Shown piece after piece: positions 7,397 to 15,191 of a stretch of 43,040 bases of DNA. This DNA is from a virus. The DNA lies in the IMG/VR virus record IMGVR_UViG_3300036791_000455, positions 1-43,040 of that record, one strand, 5' to 3'. The notes under the pieces were generated by a model. The model searched no databases and had not been told where the DNA came from. It saw nothing but the letters and a program-made list of their open reading frames with translations. Made by a program: the position numbers and the translations under genes. The first letter of the stretch is position 1, and each line of letters starts with the position of its first letter.

Positions 7397-8117
7397 CGCG
7401 CGCTCGTTCGGCGAGCAGCTCGCGCAGCGCATCCAGGCCGCGATCCGCCCGCTGCTGCGCCGGCTGGAGCAGATCGAGCAGCAACCGCTCGCGCGGGACG
7501 GCCGCGACGGCCAGCCGGGCGTTCCAGGCGCTCCCGGCGCACCCGGCGAGAGCGGCCGCGACGGCCTCGACGGCGCGCGGGGCCAGGACGGACGCGATGG
7601 CACGGACGGTGCGCCGGGCGTGGACGGCCGCGACGGCCAACCCGGTGTTCCTGGCGCTCCCGGCGCTCCGGGAGCTCCGGGCGAGAACGGCCGCGATGGG
7701 CGCGACGGCCTCGATGGCGCGGCGGGCGTGGACGGCCGTGATGGCCAGGACGGGTTCGGGTTGGAACAGCTCGACCTCGACGTGATCGGCGGCGGGCGGA
7801 CCATCCTGGCCACGTTCACCAGCGGCGAGCGCCAGCTACGGCGCGAGGCGCGGACCGCGATGATGCTCTATCGCGGCGTGTTTCAGGCGGGTGCGGTCTA
7901 CGAGCCCGGCGATATGGTGACCTGGGCCGGATCGCTCTGGCACTGCAACGCCGAGACCACCGACCGGCCGGGCGAAGGTGGGGCGACCTGGACTCTGGCG
8001 GTCAAGAAGGGTCGCGACGGCAAGGATGGCGCGGTCGGCGCGAAAGGCGAGGTCGGGCCGGCTGGGCGCAACGGGCGCGATCTGACCCAGCTCGGGCCGG
8101 ACGGCGCGCGGCATTGA
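7365..8117 (+). CDS. Collagen-like Gly-X-Y repeat protein with carbohydrate-binding-like segment
   Basis: A 250-residue protein. Residues 1-42 are helical (possible trimerisation). Then come two blocks of Gly-X-Y triplets rich in GRDGQPGVPGAPGAPG and GLDGA units (about 44-128), a globular segment with YRGVFQAGAVYEPGDMVTWA and SLWHCNAETTDRPG that resembles short carbohydrate-binding modules (CBM5/12-like), and a final short collagen-like stretch. It starts within the portal 3' end. Collagen-like phage proteins are usually fibres or head/neck appendages; its position next to the portal suggests a virion surface appendage, which is inference. Confidence 0.8.
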   Translation: MSITSSPLLPDARSFGEQLAQRIQAAIRPLLRRLEQIEQQPLARDGRDGQPGVPGAPGAPGESGRDGLDGARGQDGRDGTDGAPGVDGRDGQPGVPGAPGAPGAPGENGRDGRDGLDGAAGVDGRDGQDGFGLEQLDLDVIGGGRTILATFTSGERQLRREARTAMMLYRGVFQAGAVYEPGDMVTWAGSLWHCNAETTDRPGEGGATWTLAVKKGRDGKDGAVGAKGEVGPAGRNGRDLTQLGPDGARH

Positions 8118-8130
8118 GGGAGGCGGACCG

Positions 8131-8556
8131 ATGGTCGCTCTGGTGTCTCAGGACGAGGCCTTGCGGCAGTTGCGGCTGGTCGAGGCGGGGCTCACCGCCG
8201 ACCAACTGGCCGACGTGCTGGCCAAGGCCGATCAGGCCTCGGCGATTGTCTCGGACTATCTGAAGGTGCCGTTCACCGAGGGCCCGACGCCGCCCTCGCA
8301 ACAGCGGCGGCGCAGTGCGCGGGATAGCGATAGCGGCTGGTGGGGCGGCGGCTGGTGGGGAGATTGGACGCTGCCGCCCGTCGTGCCGCCCACGCCGCCC
8401 GATCCGTTCACGCCGGCCAATGTGCCCACGGTGGTCAAGGCGGCGATCCTGGTGGTGCTGACGGCGCTCTATGACGGTCGCACGCCCGAGGACATCCTGC
8501 TCTCCGACCCGATTGCGGCGATCCTCTGGCGGCGGCGCGACCCGGCCCTGGCCTGA
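8131..8556 (+). CDS. Head-tail connector (gp6-like)
   Basis: A 141-residue protein with the helical gp6-type layout: N-terminal ALRQLRL and AKADQASAIVSDYLKVP helices, a C-terminal VPTVVKAAILVVLTALYDGRTPED helix and a final LW motif. An inserted loop of Trp/Gly and Pro (DSGWWGGGWWGDW to TPPDPF) is unusually long. It probably forms the ring below the portal. GGGAGG precedes ATG 8131, and the next small gene begins within a few bases of its stop. Confidence 0.8.
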   Translation: MVALVSQDEALRQLRLVEAGLTADQLADVLAKADQASAIVSDYLKVPFTEGPTPPSQQRRRSARDSDSGWWGGGWWGDWTLPPVVPPTPPDPFTPANVPTVVKAAILVVLTALYDGRTPEDILLSDPIAAILWRRRDPALA

Positions 8557-8558
8557 AT

Positions 8559-8735
8559 GTGTGGGTGCGGATCGTCCGGGAGCGGCGGTTTCTGCTGCCT
8601 GAAGATCACCGCGTCTGCATCCACTTCACCGCCGGGCTGGTGGTGTCGGTGAAGCGGCGTTGGGGCGAGCACCTGATCCAGGCCGGCGATGCGGTGGAAG
8701 CGCCGACGCCGCCGCGCCGCTCGGTAACGGGATGA
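8559..8735 (+). CDS. Small conserved neck-region protein
   Basis: A 58-residue frame starting with GTG 8559 (GTG 8565 is an alternative): VWVRIVRERRFLLPEDHRV, then FTAGLVVSVKRRWGEHLIQAGDAVEA. Short proteins of this type (basic beta-rich start, a WGE..I.AGDA ending) occur between connector and head-closure genes in alphaproteobacterial phages. It fills the only gap between 8556 and 8743 and is in tight spacing with both neighbours. Function unknown. Confidence 0.65.
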   Translation: MWVRIVRERRFLLPEDHRVCIHFTAGLVVSVKRRWGEHLIQAGDAVEAPTPPRRSVTG

Positions 8736-8742
8736 GAAGCAA

Positions 8743-9120
8743 ATGGCGTTGCAGAAGCAAACGTTGTTGCAGACGCGACAGCCTGGGCTCGCCGGCCTGC
8801 TGCGCGAGACCGTGACGTTTCAGCAGCACGCGCTCGACGTTAACGGCGACCGGCTGGGTCCGTGGACGGATATGTTCGACCTCCCGGCGCGGGTGGTCGC
8901 CCAGACGCGCGGCGAGCAGGTGCTGCAGCAGCGGATCGCGGGCGTTCAGCCGGTGCAGGTGACGCTGCGGCTCGATCTGCTGTCGGCCCAGATCGACACC
9001 GACTGGCGGATGGTCTGGCTCAACTGGCCGTTTGAGATCACCGCCGTCGCGGTCGATGAGCTGGGCGCGTCTGTCGCCCTGCTGGCGGTGCGGGCGCGCG
9101 ACGTGGTGTCAGCGTCGTGA
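8743..9120 (+). CDS. Head closure / head-tail joining protein
   Basis: 125 residues, of the SPP1 gp16-like head-tail joining family. LRETVTFQQHALDVNGDRLGPW is the characteristic opening, followed by AARVVAQTRGEQVLQQRIAGVQPV-type strands and DWRMVWLNWPFEITAVAVDE. Such proteins plug the connector and form the interface to the tail. The stop overlaps the next GTG start by four bases, indicating coupling with the tail-completion gene. Confidence 0.75.
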   Translation: MALQKQTLLQTRQPGLAGLLRETVTFQQHALDVNGDRLGPWTDMFDLPARVVAQTRGEQVLQQRIAGVQPVQVTLRLDLLSAQIDTDWRMVWLNWPFEITAVAVDELGASVALLAVRARDVVSAS

Positions 9121-9524
9121 GCGTCACCGTCACCGTGACCGGCGGCGACAAGATCGCGCCGATGATGGCGAAGCTGACGAGCCAGAGCCGCGCGACGCTG
9201 AAGGCCGGCAACAAGAAATCCGCCGACGAGTTCATGGCGCTGGTGAAGCTGGCGGTGCCGCAGGACCCGGCCGACAGCCACGGCCACCTCGCCGGTACAG
9301 TGCAGGAGTCCGACGTCGGCGAGGTCGGCGTGCAAGTCTCGATTGGCGACGCCGAGCGGCCTTACCCGGCGCACCTGGAGTTCGGCCACCGTTCGCGCGG
9401 CGGCTCGCACGTCCCGGCCAAGGCGTTCTGGTATCCGGCCAAGCGCGTGACCCAGAAGCGCGCCCACGACCGCATCCTGAGAAACGAGCGGGCGGCGATC
9501 AAAGCAGCGGCGGCAAGCGGGTGA
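9117..9524 (+). CDS. HK97 gp10-like tail completion protein
   Basis: A 135-residue protein matching the HK97-gp10-like family: GGDKIAPMMAKL, KKSADEFMALVKLAVPQD, and the diagnostic PAHLEFGHRSRGGSHVPAKAFWYPA segment near residues 82-106. The basic C-terminal helix ends the protein. It acts in the neck, joining completed tails to heads. The GTG start at 9117 overlaps the previous stop. Confidence 0.8.
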   Translation: MSVTVTVTGGDKIAPMMAKLTSQSRATLKAGNKKSADEFMALVKLAVPQDPADSHGHLAGTVQESDVGEVGVQVSIGDAERPYPAHLEFGHRSRGGSHVPAKAFWYPAKRVTQKRAHDRILRNERAAIKAAAASG

Positions 9525-9528
9525 GGCG

Positions 9529-9951
9529 ATGGACGATCCGGCCGCCGCATTCCACGCCGCGCAAGACGCCGCCCTGCGCGGCTCGTTCGACCTCGCGGCG
9601 CTGTTCCCGGACTCCGTGGTCCGCATCTATTCGGTCGTTCCGCAGAACGCCCCGCTGCCGTTCATCCGCATCGGCGACGACCAAGTGATGAGCGACGGCG
9701 AAGAGTGCGCCTCGTCGTCGGAGATATTCGCGCTGGTGCATATCTGGACCAAGCCCGACCCGCCGGGCGTGCAGCTCGGCCGGCTGATGGCCGGCGTGAT
9801 CCGCGACACGCTCGCGCCCGACCTCGCCATCGCCGGCTTCGATACCGTCCTGGCGACGTTCGTCGATGCCCGCCACCTTACCGATCCGGACGGCAGCAGC
9901 CACGCCGTCCTGACCTTCCACTATTTCACCACAGCCGAACCGGAGGACTGA
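9529..9951 (+). CDS. Tail terminator / completion protein, DUF3168-like
   Basis: 140 residues resembling the gp17-like/DUF3168 tail terminator: an N-terminal helix AALRGSFDLAALFPDSVVRIY, LPFIRIGDDQVMSD, a FALVHIWTKP strand, helix LGRLMAGVIRDTLAPDL, and a C-terminal HAVLTFHYFTT strand. It would cap the tail tube at the head end. It is followed two bases later by the tail tube gene, whose Shine-Dalgarno GGAGG lies inside this gene's end. Confidence 0.75.
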   Translation: MDDPAAAFHAAQDAALRGSFDLAALFPDSVVRIYSVVPQNAPLPFIRIGDDQVMSDGEECASSSEIFALVHIWTKPDPPGVQLGRLMAGVIRDTLAPDLAIAGFDTVLATFVDARHLTDPDGSSHAVLTFHYFTTAEPED

Positions 9952-9953
9952 AA

Positions 9954-10487
9954 ATGGCCGTGACTCCCGTAAAATACGCCAGCGGCGTCAAGCTGCTGAT
10001 CATGGTCGGCGATGGCGGTTCGCCGGAAATCTTCACCGCGTTTTGCACCATCAACGCGGCGCGCTCGGTGGTCGGCGACGCCGCCACCAACGACTTCAAC
10101 ATCCCGGATTGCGAAGACCCGGACGCGCTCGGCTGGCTGGCGCGCGAGAAGGTGTCGCTGAGCTATTCGGCGACCGGCGCGGGCATCCTGAACACGCCGG
10201 ACGTCCAGGCCTTCACCGACTGGCTGGCCGACCCGAACTCGCGCAACTGCCAGATCGTCGTCGATATCCCGGCCACCGATGGCGGCGTGATCTTCGCCGG
10301 GCCGTTCCACCTCACCCACTTCGAAATCACGGGCGACCGGGGGGCGAAGATGGCGGCCACGCTCAACCTGATCAGCGATGGTGAAATCCTCGTCACGGCC
10401 ACCGACACGCTCACCGCCGCCGCTGCCGCGCCAGCGCCTCGGGTGCGCGCCCCGGCCGCGCCGCAACAGGCGGCCGTGACGGCGTGA
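9954..10487 (+). CDS. Major tail tube protein
   Basis: 177 residues, starting MAVTPVKYASGVKLLIMVGDGG. GGAGG sits about 8 bases before ATG 9954. Sequence such as FTAFCTINAARSVVGD, DCEDPDALGWLAREKVS and QAFTDWLAD fits siphophage tube proteins of the GTA-related type, and KMAATLNLISDGEILVTA near the end is typical. The last ~20 residues are Ala/Pro rich. Position between terminator and chaperone genes supports the call. The stop overlaps the next GTG. Confidence 0.8.
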   Translation: MAVTPVKYASGVKLLIMVGDGGSPEIFTAFCTINAARSVVGDAATNDFNIPDCEDPDALGWLAREKVSLSYSATGAGILNTPDVQAFTDWLADPNSRNCQIVVDIPATDGGVIFAGPFHLTHFEITGDRGAKMAATLNLISDGEILVTATDTLTAAAAAPAPRVRAPAAPQQAAVTA

Positions 10488-10963
10488 GTCGCGGCGGCGA
10501 GGTCACCTGTCAGTGGGGCGACGCCGAGCGCACGTTTCGCCTCGGCATTGGCGAGTGGCGCAAGGTCCAGGAGACCTGTGACGCAGGACCGGCCGAAATC
10601 GCCGGGCGGCTGGCGTCCTGGGCGGCGATGCGCCAACGCGCGCCGGGCGTGTCGTTCCTCGACCTCCTGGCCGGTGGCGCTCTTGGCAAGTGGCGCATCG
10701 ACGACATCCGCGAGCCGCTCTATCGCGGCCTGATCGGCGGTGGGATGAGCCCGACCGGCGCAGGCCTGCTGATGCGCGACCTGTTTGACGCCCGCCCGCT
10801 GACCGAGAACATCGCGCTGGCGCTGGAGGTGGTGCTCGCCTCGCTGGTCGGTCCGAAGGACGAGCCGGTGGGGGAGCCGCTCGGGGAGACGTCAGGGACG
10901 AACGGGACGCGCTCCCCCGAGGGAAACTCAGGTTCGCCGATTTCTATGGATCGGGCGCAGTGA
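10484..10963 (+). CDS. Tail assembly chaperone, GTA-type (0-frame product)
   Basis: A 159-residue tail chaperone that would keep the tape measure protein soluble during tube assembly. It begins SRGGEVTCQWGDAERTFRLGIGEWRKVQE, the gene-transfer-agent-family (TAC_11-like) signature, with EPLYRGLIGGGMSPTGAGLLM following. In the last quarter the frame meets a slippery GGGAAAC (10921-10927). After that point the 0-frame continues as low-information residues to 10963, whereas the -1 frame continues as family-like sequence. The GTG start overlaps the tube gene stop. Confidence 0.8.
   Translation: MSRGGEVTCQWGDAERTFRLGIGEWRKVQETCDAGPAEIAGRLASWAAMRQRAPGVSFLDLLAGGALGKWRIDDIREPLYRGLIGGGMSPTGAGLLMRDLFDARPLTENIALALEVVLASLVGPKDEPVGEPLGETSGTNGTRSPEGNSGSPISMDRAQ
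10921..10927 (+). other. Programmed -1 frameshift slippery heptamer GGGAAAC
   Basis: The heptamer is phased X XXY YYZ relative to the upstream chaperone frame (0-frame codons GGA and AAC; -1 frame GGG and AAA). This is the same place and type as lambda G/GT, which uses GGGAAAG. Confidence 0.85.
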
Positions 10964-11109
10964 TGGGGTTCACGCCGGCCGAGGTTGACGCCTGTTCGCT
11001 CTGGCAATTCCTGGCCGCGCGCGACGGCTGGATCAAGGCCAACACCGTCGAGCGAGACCAGACGCCGACACCGGAAGAGCACGACGCGCTGATCGCGAAG
11101 TGGGGCTGA
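10921..11109 (+). CDS. -1 frame extension of tail chaperone (GT-like)
   Basis: After slippage at 10921-10927 the ribosome would read LRFADFYGSGAVMGFTPAEV, continuing DACSLWQFLAARDGW and stopping at 11107-11109. The residues before the ATG at 10963 (RFADFYGSGAV) are as protein-like as those after it, so the coding signal crosses the upstream stop. This argues for a fusion rather than a separate 48-residue gene. The stretch has the GFTPAEVDACSLW pattern of the small chaperone found after the first one in GTA-like tail clusters. It ends three bases before the tape measure start. Confidence 0.8.
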   Translation, partial: GKLRFADFYGSGAVMGFTPAEVDACSLWQFLAARDGWIKANTVERDQTPTPEEHDALIAKWG

Positions 11110-11112
11110 GCC

Positions 11113-13566
11113 ATGGCCACCGAGATCGACCGGCTGATCGTGGCGTTTGACGCCGACTTCACGCGCATGTCGGCGAAGCTCGATCAGGTGATCGCCAAGA
11201 ACAAGGCGGCCAAGGCCCAGGTCGAGGCGTCCTGGGCCGGCGGCGGCGGCCTCAAGGCGGCCGAGGCGGCGTTCGACAGCCTCGCCGAGCACGCCAGCGC
11301 GGCCGCCAGCTCGATCCCTGGCGTGGGCGCGGCGCTGGCGGCGCTGGGGCCGGCCGGCATCGCCGCCGGCATTGCGCTGGGCACGTTCCTGGCGGCGGCC
11401 GAGGGCACCAAGAAGTTCGCCGAGTTTTCCGAGAACCTGGAGCAGACCGCCAAGTCGCTGAACCTGACCACCACCGAGGTCCAGGAGTTCGATCACGTCT
11501 TCACCGCGCTGGGCGTCAACGTCGATAGCGGGCGCAAGACGCTGCAGGCGCTCTCGACCGACATCGGCAACATCGAGAGCGGCGTGGCCAAGGCGCAGCA
11601 GGTGAAAATCTTCACCCAGGCGCTGAACATCACCCCGGAGCAGTTGCGCGGCTGGGGCACGCTGGAAGAGCAACTGCCGCACGTCCTGGACGCGATGGCC
11701 CAGATGAACAGCCAGGAGCTGCAAGGTTTCGCCACCCGGCTGCACCTCGATCCTGGCGTAGTGGCGTCGCTGGTTGCGGGGCGCGACGCGATCTCGGGCC
11801 TGATCGACGAAGCGCACCGCTACGGGCTGGTAGTGGACGCCGACGTCATCGCCAAAGGGGCCGAGGCGAACAAGGAACTGAACACCGCCGCGCAGATCAT
11901 CAAGGACAACCTGATAGTCGCCTTCGCCGACCTCGCGCCGACTATTGTCGATGTGGCCAAGGCGCTCGCCCAGGCCGCCATCGGCCTGGGCGACTTCATC
12001 GCCATGTTCAAGCCGCTTGAGGCGCGCAGCAACTTGGCGCTGTCGGACCGCCTCAAGCAGCTCAATGCGACGAACCTGCAACTGACCACCACCTATGGCC
12101 CCGGAAACTTCATGGGGCCGAACGCGGGCGGTAAATCCGAGAGCGCCTATCAGACTTATCGACAGAACTTGGTGGAGCAGAAGCGGATCGAGGAAATCCA
12201 GGGCGTGCGTAAGTTGGCCGATCCTGGCCAGCCGCCGACGCCGCCGCCGACGCAGGTGATCGCGCCGAAGACGCCGAAGGCGAAAGCGACGCCCACGGAC
12301 GAAACGGCGGCGCAGGACGCTGCCGCCAAGCAGGCGCTGGACTCGGCCACCCGCGACGCGATCTCGGCGCAGGAAGCTCTCGCCACCACGATCCAGGAGC
12401 GCGTCGAGGATCAGCTCGCGGTGCTGAAGGCCGAGCACGACGCCAAGATCGACGCGCTGACCAAGAAGGAAGCCGACATCGCGAGGCTGAAGGACGCCAG
12501 CGACACCGACAAAGCCGGCCAGCTCGACTCGCTGAAAGCGGCCAAGGCGCAGGAACAGATCGCCTATCAGGCCCAGGAAGAGCTGACCGTCCGAACCGCC
12601 GTCGTCGCCGAGCTGGACGCCCAGCTCGCCTCGCTCGATGAGGCTTCGAAGTTCCAGCAACAGATTCTGACGGCGCAGAGCGATCACTACACCGCCCAGG
12701 CCGCCCTCGCGACCACGGCTAAGGCGCGGGCGGCGCTGAGCCAGAAGGCGCTCGACGCGCAGCAGGCGGCCGAGAACGTGGCGAACCAGAACGCCCTGAC
12801 CCAGGCCGAGGGCGGGGTGGATAAGGCGGCGATCAGCGGCAACGTCGACGACGTGCTGAGCGCCCTCGATAAGGTCATGGCCGCGCAACAGACGATTGCC
12901 GCCGCCCAGGTCAAGCAGAGCGATGCCCAGGCGACCCTGGCCAAGACCAACCAAAACCCAATTCAGGTGTACTCGGACAGTCTGAAGGACCTTAACACGC
13001 TGATGATGACGGACGGCGTCGACGCGGCGAAGAGCCTCTCGGACGGCCTCGCCGACGCCATCGTCAACGCCAAGAGCCTCGGCGACGTGGTGTCGAGCGT
13101 GTTTCGCACCCTGGTGCAGCAGATCATCTCGCAAACGCTGCAGCAGAGCGTGACGGGCCCGCTGCTGTCGGCCCTGGCCGGCGCGTTTCTGCCCGCCTTG
13201 GGCGGCGCTACCGCGTTCGGCAATATAACGCCCCGCGTGCTCCCGCACGCCGCCGCCGGCACCAGCTTTTCACAGGGCGGGCTGACCCTGGTCGGCGAGC
13301 AGGGCCCGGAGCTGGTCAACCTGCCGACCGGCGCGCAGGTGATCTCGAACGCGGCGCTGCGAAACCTCGGCATGGGCTCGCCGACCCAGGCGGGGCCGAC
13401 GATCCTGTTCGACAACCGGGGCGCGGTGATCTGGGAGCAGGCCGCGCGCCAGATGATGAGCTATGCGGATCGGGCGGCGGCGCAGGCGGGCGTGACCGGG
13501 GCGCAGTTCGCCCGGAGCGCCACGCCGAGCGATCTGGCGCGCGATGCGTCCCGGAGGTTGGGGTGA
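11113..13566 (+). CDS. Tail tape measure protein
   Basis: 817 residues, the longest tail gene upstream of the tip protein. It has an N-terminal helical start, a hydrophobic stretch (SSIPGVGAALAALGPAGIAAG near 67-87) that could insert in membrane, and long Ala/Gln/Lys-rich coiled coil from ~380 to 620. The C-terminal SFSQGGLTLVGEQGPELVNL module is a hallmark of tape measure proteins. It sets tail length and may help DNA pass the inner membrane. About 820 residues would predict a tail on the order of 120 nm by the usual scaling. The stop overlaps the next gene. Confidence 0.92.
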   Translation: MATEIDRLIVAFDADFTRMSAKLDQVIAKNKAAKAQVEASWAGGGGLKAAEAAFDSLAEHASAAASSIPGVGAALAALGPAGIAAGIALGTFLAAAEGTKKFAEFSENLEQTAKSLNLTTTEVQEFDHVFTALGVNVDSGRKTLQALSTDIGNIESGVAKAQQVKIFTQALNITPEQLRGWGTLEEQLPHVLDAMAQMNSQELQGFATRLHLDPGVVASLVAGRDAISGLIDEAHRYGLVVDADVIAKGAEANKELNTAAQIIKDNLIVAFADLAPTIVDVAKALAQAAIGLGDFIAMFKPLEARSNLALSDRLKQLNATNLQLTTTYGPGNFMGPNAGGKSESAYQTYRQNLVEQKRIEEIQGVRKLADPGQPPTPPPTQVIAPKTPKAKATPTDETAAQDAAAKQALDSATRDAISAQEALATTIQERVEDQLAVLKAEHDAKIDALTKKEADIARLKDASDTDKAGQLDSLKAAKAQEQIAYQAQEELTVRTAVVAELDAQLASLDEASKFQQQILTAQSDHYTAQAALATTAKARAALSQKALDAQQAAENVANQNALTQAEGGVDKAAISGNVDDVLSALDKVMAAQQTIAAAQVKQSDAQATLAKTNQNPIQVYSDSLKDLNTLMMTDGVDAAKSLSDGLADAIVNAKSLGDVVSSVFRTLVQQIISQTLQQSVTGPLLSALAGAFLPALGGATAFGNITPRVLPHAAAGTSFSQGGLTLVGEQGPELVNLPTGAQVISNAALRNLGMGSPTQAGPTILFDNRGAVIWEQAARQMMSYADRAAAQAGVTGAQFARSATPSDLARDASRRLG

Positions 13567-14129
13567 CCGTCCAACTGCCCTTCATCCCCCGCAGCGCGAC
13601 CCTGACGCCGCATCTGGTGCGAGTCGGCGGCGACCTCACCTCGACGCTCGGCGGCCCGACCCAGCGCATCACCCGGATCGGCACGCGCTACTCGGCCGAT
13701 GTCTCGCTGCCGCCGCTGGACGCCGACTGCGCCGCCCAGTGGCTGGCCTGCATGTTGGAGGCCGAGGCCAGCGGCGACACGCTCAGCCTGCCGATGCCGC
13801 AGATGATCCCGGAGGCGAAGACCTTGCCGCCGCTCTACGCGAGCGGGAGCGCCGGCAGCAACCTGATGACGTTCGCAGGCGGCGTGCGCCCGCCGGTCGG
13901 CGCGTGGCTCTCGATCCTGGTCGGCGGCCGCAACTACCTGCATTTCGTCACCGCCCTGGTCGGCGCGACCCAGGCGTCCGTGGGCCCGCTGCTGCGGGCG
14001 ACGTTCCCGGACGGCACGGCGATTCAGTGCGATACCCCGCTCTTGGAAGGGTTCGTCGCCGATACGTCCTGGTCGGTCGAGTTTTTTCGATTCGTTGGCC
14101 ATACGTTCACCATCACCGAGAGCGCCTGA
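13563..14129 (+). CDS. Distal tail protein
   Basis: A 188-residue beta-rich protein starting TVQLPFIPRSATLTPHLVRVGG, with a RIGTRYSADVSLPPLDADCAAQW segment and PFLLEGF-like end (TPLLEGFVADTSWSVEFFRF). The slot directly after the tape measure, its size and the strand-rich pattern fit a Dit-like ring protein joining tube to tip. The GTG start overlaps the tape measure stop by four bases. No catalytic motif is seen. Confidence 0.6.
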   Translation: MTVQLPFIPRSATLTPHLVRVGGDLTSTLGGPTQRITRIGTRYSADVSLPPLDADCAAQWLACMLEAEASGDTLSLPMPQMIPEAKTLPPLYASGSAGSNLMTFAGGVRPPVGAWLSILVGGRNYLHFVTALVGATQASVGPLLRATFPDGTAIQCDTPLLEGFVADTSWSVEFFRFVGHTFTITESA

Positions 14130-14131
14130 CG

Positions 14132-14743
14132 ATGGACGACGCCACCTATATCTCGGGCCAGTTCGACCCGCCCTCGCTGCTGGTCTTCGTCGCGGTCGAG
14201 ATCGAGCTGGCGGTCGGCTACCTGCGCCTGATCGACGGCTCGGGCGAGGTGACGTTCGCCGGGCTGACCTTCACCGGCCTGGATCCGACCTACGGCGTCC
14301 TGGCGGCGTTCGACGCGGTCAGCGATGGGTTCGGCAACACCGCGCCGGCCCTGCGCGTCACCATCAATCCGCCCACGGCCGACGCCGCCGCGATCCTGGC
14401 CGGCGAGGACATGCAGGGCCGCTCGGTGCGGATATGGCTCGGCACGCTGACGCCCGGCCAGGGCGTGCTGGCCGCGCCGCTGCTGGTCTTCATCGGTCAG
14501 GTGGATCAGGGCGTCCTGGCGGTCGGACTCGGCACGCGCAGCCTCGCGCTCGATTGCGTGAGCATCTGGGAGCTGATGTTCGACGACGCGCAGGGCACGC
14601 GCCTGACCAACGCCTTCCATCAGTCGGCGTGGCCGGGCGAGCTGGGGTTCGAGTATGTCACCGCCGTGACGCGTCAACTTCCGTGGGGCGCTGACACGCC
14701 GCGCCCGCAGGTGGTCGCCGATGCGCTTACCGTCAAGCTCTGA
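14132..14743 (+). CDS. Tail hub protein (DUF2163-like position)
   Basis: 203 residues starting DDATYISGQFDPPSLLVFVA at ATG 14132, with FAGLTFTGLDPTYGVLAAFD, a VRIWLGTLTPGQG segment, and LALDCVSIWELMFDDAQGTR near the C-terminus. In GTA-like tail clusters a DUF2163-type hub gene occupies this slot between the distal tail protein and the NlpC/P60-like peptidase; the strand pattern agrees but I cannot verify the family. The gene overlaps the start of the peptidase gene by 23 bp. Confidence 0.6.
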   Translation: MDDATYISGQFDPPSLLVFVAVEIELAVGYLRLIDGSGEVTFAGLTFTGLDPTYGVLAAFDAVSDGFGNTAPALRVTINPPTADAAAILAGEDMQGRSVRIWLGTLTPGQGVLAAPLLVFIGQVDQGVLAVGLGTRSLALDCVSIWELMFDDAQGTRLTNAFHQSAWPGELGFEYVTAVTRQLPWGADTPRPQVVADALTVKL

Positions 14744-15191
14744 GAAGAACCTGCTGGTGCGCCGGGTCGAGATCGCCCAGGAGGCGCTCGACGAATTCCG
14801 AGGCAAGCCGTTCGTCTGGGGCTCGTTCGACTGCGCGCGGCTGGGCGCGTTCGTGCTGCGCCGCTGCGGCTACAAGCCGAATCTCGCGCGCTTCGGCGAC
14901 TACAAGACCGAGCTGGCGGCGCGGCGGGCGCTGGCGCGGCAAGGTCATGCGTCGCTGGCGTCGGCGGTCGATGCGCTGGGGCCGATGCGGATCGCCCCGG
15001 CCGCGACCTTGCCGTGCGACCTGATCGCGTTCCCAGGCCAGGAGGGCGGGCTTGACGGGCTGACCGTGGTGCTCGGCAATGGCCGGGTGCTCGGCTTCAC
15101 CGAGGCCGCCGAGCACGGCGCGTGCTCGATCATCGACGCGCACCTGCAACACGCGACCGCCGCCTGGAGCGTCCCGCCGTGGCGAAAGTAG
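14721..15191 (+). CDS. NlpC/P60-like (DUF6950-type) tail-associated peptidase
   Basis: A 156-residue papain-fold protein. PFVWGSFDCARLGAFVL carries the candidate catalytic Cys at residue ~38. The later THGTVVL-equivalent His region is degenerate here (LDGLTVVLGNGRVLGFTE), so activity is uncertain. Homologous tail peptidases in GTAs cleave peptidoglycan stem peptides during DNA entry. ATG 14721 lies inside the preceding gene, and the end overlaps the tip protein start by 13 bp. Confidence 0.7.
   Translation: MRLPSSSEKNLLVRRVEIAQEALDEFRGKPFVWGSFDCARLGAFVLRRCGYKPNLARFGDYKTELAARRALARQGHASLASAVDALGPMRIAPAATLPCDLIAFPGQEGGLDGLTVVLGNGRVLGFTEAAEHGACSIIDAHLQHATAAWSVPPWRK

Noticed and set aside
7500-7760. 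Repetitive DNA that could be mistaken for a CRISPR or tandem array
   Set aside because: It encodes Gly-X-Y collagen-like triplets in frame; units are irregular with no spacers.
10720-13248. 842-codon open frame on the minus strand opposite the tape measure gene
   Set aside because: It mirrors the plus-strand tape measure gene, is Arg/Leu/Gly rich without domains, and is an effect of high GC codon third positions.
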